Below, piece by piece: positions 13,840-26,100 of a DNA stretch of 64,000 nucleotides; the first letter of the stretch is position 1; each line of letters opens with the position of its first letter. A program made the position numbers and the translations under genes. The DNA comes from Thysanoteuthis rhombus (Eukaryota; Mollusca; Cephalopoda; Oegopsida; Thysanoteuthidae), in the NCBI GenBank assembly GCA_963457665.1, contig OY735203.1, forward strand, positions 25,007,634 to 25,071,633, read 5' to 3'. Below the pieces are notes generated by a model that did not search any database, had not been told where the DNA came from, and saw only the letters and a program-made list of their open reading frames with translations.

Positions 13840-16800
13840 CGATAACTGTTGCTTAATCATTAATCATGCAATTCATGTATTGACAAATATATCATTGTTA
13901 TTGTATGATGTTCGTAGAATTGCAGTAGATGAACTATTATTTGTAAAGCTCCATTGGGGGCCTGAGATGATTTAAAATCGCTTTCATTCCTTCCGTCATT
14001 TACACCCCTGTATACCAGAGTAAGAAGATTGAGAATTGGGAAAAATTCATTTCTACTTGCTTGTTTGTTGTCTACTGCTTGCTGCTTAAATCCCATTTAC
14101 AAGCGATGGGCTTATATATCACAGCTTTGTAAATATCCCACTACGATTGAAGAAATCAGTGTGTGAGTGTTTGCACCGCGATTACATCGTACGAAGTTGT
14201 TATTCGCCAGATATAGCAGACATTACACAAAGCAGAACAGTTTCGAGTTTGAAGTTGTTTGGATCAGCGCTTCTTGAGAAATCTAATAAGATAAATAATC
14301 AAATTAAAGATTGATAGATCTTTTTTCATAGTTTTATCATTTATTTCCATTGACATCCACTCTTTAGAATTATCTAATTTTACATTTACAAAATTTGAAT
14401 TGGCTGCACTGAATTAAGTAACCAAAATACTTCGGTGTCGTATTTTTGCACAACGGGCAGATATTTTTTTTTACATTACAATTATGGCAGGCTACTTCGT
14501 ACACCATAAATTTCGGCCTCTTCCAGACTTGCACCTTCCTTACAGTTCGTTATCAAGGCGGGAAGATTAAATCGCAGTTTCCCCAGTATAGCATAAATCG
14601 TTACTAAACCTGTCAATGTGATACAGCACCTCGATGAAATATTTTGTCAGCTGTTTCGAAGTGATTAATGTCCTTGTGCCAAAATGTCAGATTTCGAAGT
14701 CAGCCTTACGGTTTCAAATTAGATCTAAATTGTCAAAGTACTCTTGAGAAAATGCATGTTTTCAAGTTCTCATAATTACAGATGCACACATCTACACCGT
14801 GGAAAGTATTCGATTTCATTTGCCTAGAAGCAGGCTCGCTTCGCACCGAAATAGGATTGGGCATCGGATTGAAAAAAATCAAATAAAACTGAACGAATTG
14901 CTTTAGAGGAGTAGCCAAGTTCTGCTCTGACGTGCCTTGATTTACGACCGTTGAAAAATCATTTTCCATAGTACCGTGAATTGATTAAGGGCTTGGCTAC
15001 GCGAACAAAGATTTTTGGTTGGGTTTCCCACGACCATAGGACCTCAGATGCAAGGCTAAGGTGCAGATTAACCCTCCAGCCAGCGCAATGAAGTTTTTTG
15101 GGGAAAAAATGGAATTGAGAGGCAATGAAGTAAGCTACTGGAAGAACAGTGAGAACGTAATGAATAAAAGTATATACCTGTTTTTATCAGCTTGCTTTAC
15201 TTAATTTTCTCGGCCTTTTTTCTTCTGTTTATTCTGGTATGTGCCCGACAGTATAACTGCCTGCGTAAATTGGACTTGGAGAGATTACCCTCTTTTTTTT
15301 TTCTTCCTTCTCTTTAACCCCCCCCCCCCCGTTTTGATAAAGTTTTAACTTGGTAAAAGTTCAACCGACCCCTTTTCTTTTTTGACCTCTTCACTTCCTG
15401 GCTTTCTTTTCCTCTTTACTTCAGAGAGGCCATTTGAACAGTTGTATATTGGGTGTGAGAAAAGGCTGACCCAAGCACCAAATTCCATTTTTACTATAGT
15501 TGATGTATTTCTACTTTCTACTCCTTTTCTCTTTTCCACACGAAGCATTTTTTAATCTAGTCAAATCTATACGGCTTAGTGACGGGATTTATTTTAGTTC
15601 GGCGCCAGAAAACATTCACGTTATGTTACTGGATACTATTTCAATTCTCTGCAACTGGTCGCGAACGATACGATTGATACCGCTCTGTACCAGATCAAGT
15701 CCTTATGTGCACATATCAGCAGTTCTATATTAGTATTCTTTCGGAAATATTTGGAAGACAGAGAATTCATACTGTCCTTTTTTTCCCCCTAATTTTACTT
15801 GTCCTACCTATGTTAACAACTAGCCTGATGAAGAGTTTGATAGAAAATTACGTATTTACTCGGTGCTCCAGAAAATGTAGCCTTGTATCATCAAGATTTG
15901 GGAGGAGGAGGAAAATACTCCAGACTGCGCGTTCTTTCTGTCTTTTAGAAATTCATTGTGCGATCAAAAATTCCGTTGTGGATTCTTAGTCCTCTTAAAT
16001 TTCATCTTTCTTCAAAACAATGTTTTTTTAGAGATATATAAAACAGATTTTCATTAACATTTTACTGCTTTAGAGTTCGTAATTAACTACCACCACTGAA
16101 ATCGACATTTTTTATGTTAATAGTGTTTTCAGCAGACAACAAAGAAGAAAGAAATAACGAATCAAATAGAGAGGAGAGGAGATAAATAGACACTAAATTA
16201 TTGCTTGTTGGGGTGCAGAGAGGTCGTTGTCACATGGAATTGCCTATTCCTTTCTCACACAAAACAAGTTCTGAAAGAGAATCATTCGTCCAAATTTACA
16301 CTCGGGGTTTATCATTTTTCATAAAATAGTCTTACGAAAAATAATTCTCAGCTACTTTCACCGACTATCAATATTCAACACAAACGCTTCTATTTTTATA
16401 TATTTTCAAAAAATACCCAACATATACTTCACAAGTATTTCACAAAATTTCGTTTCGACTGAGCAATTTTAGACACCTGTTTTCAAATCCTCATATGAAT
16501 TTCATGATATAAAAACATAACTTTACAGGGACAATTTTATTTTCTCATAATAATACCTATTGGAAAGGATTTTTTTAACAAATATTTCACCAAGAATCAA
16601 AACGTCAGATTTTCTGATTGTAGGAAAAAAGTCGTAGTGAAGAACTAATCGTTACATTTTTATATGACTTCTTCCCTAGTCAGGAACAGAATTTATGATT
16701 TATTTTCCTGTGATGTTTTTCCTAACATACATTACAATGCGTTGTGAATTTCTTCCCATGACTTGGTCAGCTATTTTTACCTCAAACCGTGCTAGAATTC

Positions 16801-18096
16801 ATATAAAACTGCAATATGTGTAACATTTCAATGAGCACACACATGTTACACTTTGATCCTAACCAGAGGAGCGGAGAGTGATGCTGTGATCCTCGGTAGC
16901 GCATACAGATGCCCTGATCTTTCCCCAGAAGTATCGATTCATACGTCACTTTTACGGTATATTTGGGCGGAGAACAAAAATGGCACCAGACAAAAATTCT
17001 CCGGACAAAATTTCACCCTTAAAAGAGCCAATCAAGTTCTCGGTTGGATTGAAACATAGCGACTTTTATTTAAATTCATTTTTAGGTATCGAACGGAATC
17101 AAAATATTTCAATTATAAAACATTGTTAAAATTTTAGAATAATTTAATTTTGATACAGTGTTTTAGGGATCAAGCCCAAAATTAAGCAAATGTTTTTCAA
17201 ATGATGTCGAAAAACTAAGCTTTAAAAATGAGTGAATAGAATATGAGGTCCGATAAAAACAAAATTTGATATCCTCTGTTCATTTTGGAGGGGGGATGAA
17301 TACGAAAAAAACTAATGTACACTTAGATTATGAGACTAGTTAAAAATGATTTATATCGTCACCAATTACTAAGAGTTCTGTCATATCCTAATTTAACCAA
17401 GGACTTTTTGTCCTGCTTTTCACTTTAAGGGATTAAATTTTGTCAACTTATAAATAAAACTTGGACATTCTATCTACTTTTATTCAATCAGTTACCGTAG
17501 ATTTTTATCGGCTAAATAGGAAAAAATCATCCAGATCTAGCCGGAAAAAAGCATTTTTTTTTTTTTTTTTTTTTTGCAACCCTGGAATAAATTTATCAAC
17601 AGAAAGAGCATTTCGAGGAAAGTGCAACATCCCTCCAATTTCGTTTTGTAAGCCCCTCTTCGAAATAAACGGAATTTGTATGGACCAATGGAGGGAGGTT
17701 ATATGGGTTATTCAATAGTTTGTTTTTATTTACTCATCTTGACCTGGTATGAAATGCCACGAGAGATCGTTAATTTGTTTTAATTTTTTTTGTTCGTTTT
17801 TTGTTTTGTTTTTTCCCGCGTTTTATTCGTCTGACACCGATTTGACACTAATCATATTTCATTGGTTGTAAGTTCAGTCTCACTTGAAAAAACATCGAAA
17901 GGTCATGTTGATATTTTTTAGACTTTTGGGGCAACGTCCTTTTTTTTTCACGTACAAAATATCTTTCAAAAATGCCTTGTGTGGAATTGATAGTTTTATG
18001 GCAAAGAATTATGCGAATGTCGATTACTCTCCTATTCATTATACATAGATCTATATGTTCACATGCTCACACGCACATACACACATACACACAGAC

Positions 18097-18128
<32 letters not shown>

Positions 18129-19867
18129 GTATATCCATTCAATTTGAATCTACAGAGAGAGGGTGGGCTGAGAAAGAGGAATATTGTTTTCATTTTTTAC
18201 GTCACTCTGCGTCATATAATTCCTTTTATTAAAGAGAAATTCCTCATATAAAAAGAAAGTATAAGAACGAAAGAAAAAAAGTAAGTAAGGGAGGAAGCTG
18301 ACTATAAAGTATTTATAACTAATGCATACACTTCATAGATATATTTAAAACTTTCTCATTTCCTAATGAATTATATTGCATTTCGGATGATATTCTCCTT
18401 TTTATTTTTGATACTATGATTATTTATTTTTGTTTCGGACGTTTTAACGAGGAATAACTTGATTAGAAACAAATAATCAAAAATGAATGTTACCAGATGA
18501 TGCCAAATGCTGTCAAAAATTGTACAAACAACGTCGCAGGTTTTGAATGGAGTCTGTAATTTTTCTTGTTTATTCCTGTAAAGTTCTTGTGGTGCCTAGG
18601 ACTGCAAACACAATTCGGATTTGGTTTCGGGCAACTTCCCTCAGCTGCGCTCATGTCAGACAGGCCGTCTCTCGATTGATCTTCCTTTGACATCTCATCT
18701 CTCCTCTTCCCCTGGAGATTCCAGGTCGCCGCTTAAACTGATTCCCTGCTCTCAAATAGGGTTCTGATATTTCATCTCCCTACACTAGATCCTGCTTTTG
18801 TCGTAAGGAAGGTTGTTTGGCGAACTGGATTTCCATAAGGTTTTTACCTGCAGGCATCATGAGTCCTTCTGAAGAAGAATGGTTCCTACCAGGCTTTCGT
18901 TAGGGCAATCGCTTGGGCGATGCTTCCGCAGTTTCAGTACAAAGAGGGTTTCACGGGTTGGATGGAATTGCTAGCCTGACGCTCAACTGTCCATCTTTTA
19001 CCCGGACTTGACCTCAAACAAACATCTTAATGGAGTTATGTATTTAGGTCGTTTTTTTTTTGTGACACATACAATTGTCAGACGAACGAAAAATTTTGTA
19101 CGCATCCTGGATTTCACACATATGTGTATTTACGCATCTGTGCACACCTACACATCTTCTCAATTAGACAGTTTTAAAAGATGGAGGTTGAAACCCCGGA
19201 AAGCAAGTTTTTATTGTTTAACAATAAAACAAGTAGTGAAGTTGATTTGGTCAATATTCTGATGCACATTCTCATTTATCTATATAAGACCAACAATTTG
19301 ATTTTTGATTATCTGTTTGTGACCTCCAAGTAACCGAAACAGAATATTCCAGCCAGTGGTATTGAATAAAGCCACCTCTAAGAGGCACTAAATAAAAGGA
19401 TACGTAAAAATCTGTGTGATTTGCAACGATAATCGTGTGTTGTTTTTCATTCGCACTCACCCCTCTATATATGTATATATCATAATAACCGATTTGTTAG
19501 AAAAATATAAATACCAATTGCTGATTATAAGGTAGTCTCTCTCATTTATCTATTCATTTATTCATTCATTCACTTTATTTGGAAATGCGTGAAAAAATCC
19601 AGGTTCATTCAGGTCACATCAGGTTGCATTAATTTTCTCTCAAATGGTGACCTGACTGGTCACAGGGCTGTCTAGTGCATTAACAAAATCAATCACACTT
19701 CAATGTTTGTTGATCAGGTATTGATTTGTTTATCAGATTAACAAACATTTGCGTTAATGCATTAATACGCGTAACTTTTGATTGTGTCGCCGTTTTAATA
19801 CGATTATGCTTTTTACCGCTTGTGTTGAATGACGACTTATTTGTGGTTCTTTTGTTGTTTGCTCCAG
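13840..19867. other. Non-coding stretch upstream of the first recognised exon
   Basis: It may be 5' intron or intergenic sequence of the SLC6-like gene. I searched it by eye for TM1 (GLGNVWRFP-like) and TM3/EL2 (PW-x-x-C-like) coding text and found none. A less AT-rich block at about 18590-19010 looks like a repeat but was not identified. Simple tracts: poly(T) at 17556-17575 and (CATA)/(TA)n at 18064-18132. Confidence 0.4.
18064..18132. repeat. (CA/CATA)n-(TA)n microsatellite
   Basis: ACAC and ACAT units grade into a TA run. Confidence 0.9.
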
Positions 19868-20000
19868 CGAAGAAGTACTTCAAAGAACAGAACATATTGG
19901 TGATGGAGGGAATCTCGTATGGACCCTTTGCCTGGTTCTTCTGGCCACTTGGGTCGTCACTTATTTCCTCGTCTTCCGAGGAGCTTCTTGGATTGGCAAG
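19868..20000 (+). CDS. Exon 1 of those found: end of EL2, TM4 and RG-x3-GK loop of the SLC6-like protein
   Basis: The acceptor is a pyrimidine-rich tract ending CTCCAG at 19867; the donor is GTATCG at 20001, a weaker match than most others in the gene. The first base completes a split codon, so the upstream intron is phase 2; 44 full codons follow. The peptide opens EEVLQRTEHIGDGGNLVW, matching the end of SLC6 EL2 (VL-x-S-x2-I-x-D-x-G-x-L-x-W). It continues with one hydrophobic helix ending FRGASWIGK, the family's RG-x-K-x-x-GK-type loop before TM5. A different frame across the same bases is also open but resembles nothing. The preceding exon was not found. Confidence 0.85.
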
Positions 20001-21984
20001 GTATCGGCTTTTTATTATTTAGTTGTTTATATGTACGTTTCTTTTCAATTATGTCGAGTCAGGTATAAGACGAAAACTACAGAAATTCGACGGCACACTT
20101 TTTGTAATTATAAGAATAGAAAATTAGATGATTCGTGTACTTTATTGATACAGAAAAAAGACATTGTGAATTCGGTTTTCCAAATTGAGAATTACCTGTT
20201 TTCAAACTTGTATATGCTTAATGTAAAAACATCATCATTATTAATAATTTTCTATAACTGCGCAAAATATAGTCGATTCTCCGACTTCCGATTTGTTAGA
20301 ATGTCAATAAATTAAATCGAACAATGATGGTTTCCGATCAACGAAACACGTTTAACGATGAAAATCTTAGCTGAAGCTGTACATCGCAAAAAAATTATGT
20401 GTCAATATATTTTTCGGTGAATTTTTCGTCTTAACATAGAATGTATCTAATAAACTGCTGCTATAACGAAAATCTGGGTATTTGATCAACAACCAACTCG
20501 TCTTATAACATACATCATATTGTATTGTAGTAAAGTATGATAAATTTTATCCGTAGTGGTAACAACTTATTCTAAACAGCTTTTGAGGACATCACCTGCT
20601 CTGGTGATATTGTGTTCTATCTGTAAAGAATGCGGATTCCTCTTAATAGGACCACCGATTATCAGGGCCAGCAATACACTAGGACCATTTTTGTAAGAAA
20701 GGATTCAAACATACGTAATCATCACCAATTTGCTTCGTTCAATATGACCAATGCACCGTATATCTGGACTTATTAGTAGAGCTACCACATTAACATTTTT
20801 TGTTAATCAGATAGAATTACTAAAATCTTATTTCTTAGTTCTCAAAACCACTATTTTCCAAATATTTTTAGCTCATGACTCAAGTTAAATGTCAAATTTC
20901 AAAAATAAAGAAAAAGTAGCCGTAAAAAGGACATCAGTTGTAGTGGTTTTCATGCAAGTTGTTCACCCTGAATTTGAATAAATTAGTCGGGCGTTTTTTG
21001 TATAAAGAGATCAAGCTGTTCGGTTTATTAGACAAACATCTAAATCGTTGGTCCCGATGCTGTCCTGATAAACGAAATGCACTATATTTGGCCGTTAAGT
21101 TTGTATTTGACAAGAACATAGAAATATAACTAATCTAATTTTGGTCTTGATTGCTAACAGGGATTTGCACTAAACATGTGAAAGAAATGAGATCCCATTA
21201 AAAGAAATTAAGAAAAGGTTGGATAAACATTCTTATACGGGTAAATTAATTCAACTGGTCTGAATATATGGAATATGTTTGGCCATGTTGCAGTTTTTTT
21301 TACACTATACAAAGATCACGGATATAACTAGTACCATGACGTATTCAATGCCCGTTCTTTACCGAGGGTTAGAATACACTGCTACTCTTAACAAAACGGA
21401 GAGAACATTCTTTTTCCAATGCGATGGGCTATCATTGATTATTCCATTCGGAAATTGAGTAAAGTAAAGTAGTACCTCACGGCATCAGCCGTCTCTGCCT
21501 GGGTTTCATTTATCACGAGGTTTCTGTCTTGGCTAGCTCTTCGATGTTTTGCAAAGTGTAAAATGGACTTACAGGTGATAATCATCCGAGGTGGCGTCAC
21601 TCACTACACCATACTCGGAAATTAAGTCCCTGTTATAATTGCACTTTGCTCTTGAAAAACGCAAGATTTATATTCTCTTATTTTTTCGAGTAAGACTTGC
21701 AGTCAGTGATTCGTCTACAGTAATCAATTTCCCGAACAGCGCCGATCCATTACACTTGAAGGGAAAGGCCAGGGCAGTAATTTATATCTACGGTTAAAAA
21801 AAAGGAGGTTCGTGAACTAAGCTGAAACTTAATAGAAGGGGGAAAGTGAAGAAAGGAAGGGAAAAATGACGTAAAATTCTCCCCTGGCAATCGTACTGTA
21901 AGTAATTCTTCGTGTTAAGGCGACAGGCCTCTTCAGCCAGTTCTCGTATTTGCATAAAAAGTGCTGTGCATTGGACAAGCGCTT

Positions 21985-22047
<63 letters not shown>

Positions 22048-22336
22048 TCAATTATTATTATTATTAACGCTCCCTTCTTTAGGATCGAACACTGCTATAT
22101 GCAATGCTCTCCCAACACTGGAATAGAGCATTTTGGTAGACGGGGAATAATGCTTAAGTAAACATAGATTGCATAGTTCGGTCCTACCGACCGTCCAGTT
22201 CCGCGTAGGGCAGGGGTAGAATGTCTGCCTCAGGGTCTGAAGCGAAGGTTTCGATTCTACTTCGCGGTACTGGATAGTCTATGGCCACACTGGAAAGTTG
22301 TAATACAACTAAACAGCTGTCCGTGGGTGACACAAT

Positions 22337-22413
<77 letters not shown>

Positions 22414-22910
22414 TCTTCCTTTGGTAATGTCAACATTCCCTTCTGGTTTTAAATATGTCCAGTCGCTGCCTGAAGCTTGTATTGTGTAAATGTTATTAAT
22501 GGTGTAGTTGTATTTCTCTCTTTAACGCTTAGTATTGCATCCTGTAGAGCCGGGTCCAAATTATGGTCCTCAGGTGCGATAGGAGTGTTGTCGTTTTCAT
22601 AATGTGGTATATTCCGACAAGGGAAATCTTCTGGACAACGGAGATATTGATTTTAACTTTTCTTATCCCTTCTTCACGAGTCCCAAGGCTCCAATAACCT
22701 CTGGTGTTACTTCAGTCTCCATTCCCCGTATCCTGTTGATTTCGATCTCTAGGTCTGTGTATTTGGACAGCTACTTTGTAACTTTCAGAGAAATGTTTCT
22801 CTCGAATGCTATTGCTATGTCGATGATTATTCACCTCTTTTATTTATTTATCTATTTATTTATCTATTCATTATTATTATTATTATTATTGTTATTATTA
22901 TCATTATTTA

Positions 22911-22984
<74 letters not shown>

Positions 22985-23099
22985 AATATATATTCATTGT
23001 TTTATATATTTGGACAGCTTCTCTATAACTTTCACGGAGATGTTTCTCTCGGGTGGTATTGCTATGTTGGTGATGATTCACCTCTTTTATTTATATATT

Positions 23100-23165
<66 letters not shown>

Positions 23166-26100
23166 TTCAGGTGTTCATGGTCACATGTCCACTGACCAGC
23201 TTCCTTTTGGGCATTGTTCTTATTTATGGTTATGCTGTTGTGCCCAAATCTGAACGAGCATTCAGTTACATGTTTCTCGGCTATTTTGACATTTCTCAGA
23301 CAGAAGACCAGGCAAAAAACGAAGTGGGAAATGCTATACAGAACCATTTAGGAGACCCTCGGGTAAGTTTGCCATGAATATTAATCATTAGAAGGAATTG
23401 AGATGAGATAATTCGTGTTCAATTGATAAGAAATATCAACAGTTACGTCTAGTTTTGTGACGAAGGTCTACTGGCAGCATGCTGTGTTGGGGGTGATCAA
23501 TTAAAAAATTGGAAAAAAAAGGGTGATCGATGAGTCACTAATCTTGGATTTTGTGATTACTAAAAATAAACATCTGAAAAGTGTTGCGTTCTACAATGGA
23601 GACAGAATAAAAATGAAGTGTCATATCTCTATGATAATCCACACATGTAATAATTACCAATATGCAGATGTCTTCTGTCACGCAAAGGGACGTAACTGAT
23701 GTAGTGAAATTCTATTTCATTCATGCAACTGGCGTATGAAAATAGAAGTTCATACACGTTTTGAAGAGGTAATAACATGCTGAACCAAAAGAGCAATAAA
23801 AAGTGTAATAAAAACGAAAACAAAAAATAATAAGAATCCGTCAGAGGTCAGCCGAACGCTATTCTCCAAGCTCACAGCAACGCAAATTCCTATTATCCAC
23901 GTGAAATTTGCATCCATATATTTCATATATGCCACCATTCTTGACGGCTCTGGTGAACTAGATGTTTATAATTATGGAAGTAATTAGTGATTATAATAAT
24001 GATGATAGAGAAGCCAAAATGGGAAGAAAAACGACTCTCCAGAGAATTCAAAGAACAAAACAAAATCACGTATGTACGCTTGTGAAAAGGACATCTGGAA
24101 ACGGAAACAGAATCATTAGTTCTAACAGCCCAGGACAATTATATTAGAATGAAGTACATCTATGACAAAGGAGACACGGCAAAGCAAAATCATAGATATC
24201 ACCTGCTCAAATATATATTAAACTATAAATCATAACAAATGAATCGAGCTAATTGTCACAAGAAGAGAATGAGATTGTGTAGGGACGGATACTAATGTAA
24301 TAGTACAAATGACCTGCTTTGGACCACGAAAAAAAAATTATATACGCACCATACACGAACTGAGCGTGATGATGGAAGAGGTAAAATTCGTGGAAACCTT
24401 GATATTAAAACAAATCATTCGGTCCCGCTTCGGTTATATTTACATGGTACCACAGTTAAATAAGCAGCATTGATCGGAAGTGAGAAATAGGCTCCTGGCG
24501 AGATTTGAACTCACATCCCTTATCCTTGGTAGCCTATCAAGTTGAGACAAGTACCTTACTCATTAGGCTACAAAGGCAGATGTCATTAGAGTTTACTCAT
24601 AGAGCTGAATTCTTTCTTATGGCCTTTTTATTCTGTGTCATATCATTTGTTTACATGTTGTTTTAGTACAAATAACAATAAAAATTTGCAATGATGGCAA
24701 TTATTCATTCAAGAAACTCGGATAACTCAAGAACTGAGGCATCATTTCTGACATTAGCATGAAAACCGAAGGGGGTTACGGAATATTGACTAAACTTGCC
24801 ATCACTTGATCCCAATACCACCAGATACTAATATGGATATCAATAATCAGATAATAATAGTAATCAAGAGGAGATTAGAGATAAGCTGGTAATTTTTGTG
24901 CTTTAACAAATAGAACGAGTCGATCTCATTCCTAGGCTGAATATAGTTTTTTAATCGATTATATTATCTTTTATTCTTTTTCTTACATCGTAGCAGTGAT
25001 GAAAATGCTAATTATCTTAATTGTTCATTTTCTTGTCAGACTTGGATGGACGCTCTCACAATGCATATCTACAGTATGGGGTTGTGGTCTGGTGTAGTAC
25101 CAATGCTCGGAAGCCATCTTCCCAACAAGAAAGTGTTATTGAACACGTAAGTATCGCGCCTCTGGAATGTAATATGACTTCAGCATTTTAGAAAAACAGG
25201 GTTTTAGTCATTAGTAGACACCATACCTATTAAAGGTGTTCTCTTCTCAGTGTATATAAATAATTAAAATGTAATTGTTTTCTTTTTCACGTACAGGAAC
25301 GACGATAATCAAATTTCCAAAATTATTCTTAAATGTTGTTTACTCATGCCTACATTTCACTGATACCGTATAGCATTAGGCAGCGTTCCCTTTTAGCAAA
25401 ACGCTACTGATCAAGTTAGAATTAGATCAAATACAGGTATTTATTCCAACATAATAGTTATTTGCATCAACTGCTCAGATGACAGCGAATATCCATGAAG
25501 TCCTCAAAAGAAGAAATCAAGCGAGGGATCACTTTAGGATGGCAAGCCTTCGGCAGAGCAAGCCCAGCCTTCAAAAATAAGAAAAATCCTGTTAGTCATA
25601 AAAGGAAGAGAATACAACCAATGTATCCTCCTGATAGTCACCTATGGAGTTGAAGCATGGAACCTAAGCAAGAGACTGACCCTCAGACTAAGAACCTTGT
25701 AAAGTGCACATTAAAGAATCGTGCTCAACACCACATGGAGAAATCATAAGACTGCACAATATATCAGGGGAGAAACAAGAGTCTGATACATAATAGAATT
25801 CATTAGAGAACTCAAATGGCAATGGGCTGGTCATTTTGCAAGAATGACAGACAATGGATGAGCATCACGACTCACAACATGGAAGTCCGGAGATGGCGAG
25901 ACTAACTAGACAAGTTCAGAGAATATTGGCTCCGTGACGTCCGTGATAGAGGGGTCTGGCGAATCCTTAGGAGGGCCCACGTCCAACGATAGACCATAAA
26001 AGACTAATGATGATGATAAGCACCGAAAACTCTAAGCTGGCAAACTTTCGATAGAAATTCTAATTTTGAAGACTCACTTGAATTTAATATAAAATCAAGC

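Noticed and set aside
16853..17059. 68-codon open frame as a possible upstream SLC6 exon
   Set aside because: No SLC6 motif, no suitable acceptor, and it does not end at a phase 2 donor.
18590..18740. PWRFQ-like text as a remnant of the TM1 WRFPY motif
   Set aside because: A stop follows three codons later and no flanking TM1 sequence is present.
22195..22273. Functional tRNA gene
   Set aside because: Ends and B box fit, but the anticodon stem does not pair; called a SINE head or pseudogene.
22604..23377. 257-codon open frame on the + strand
   Set aside because: Only its end (from 23171) is the TM5 exon; the rest is antisense LINE tail and microsatellite.
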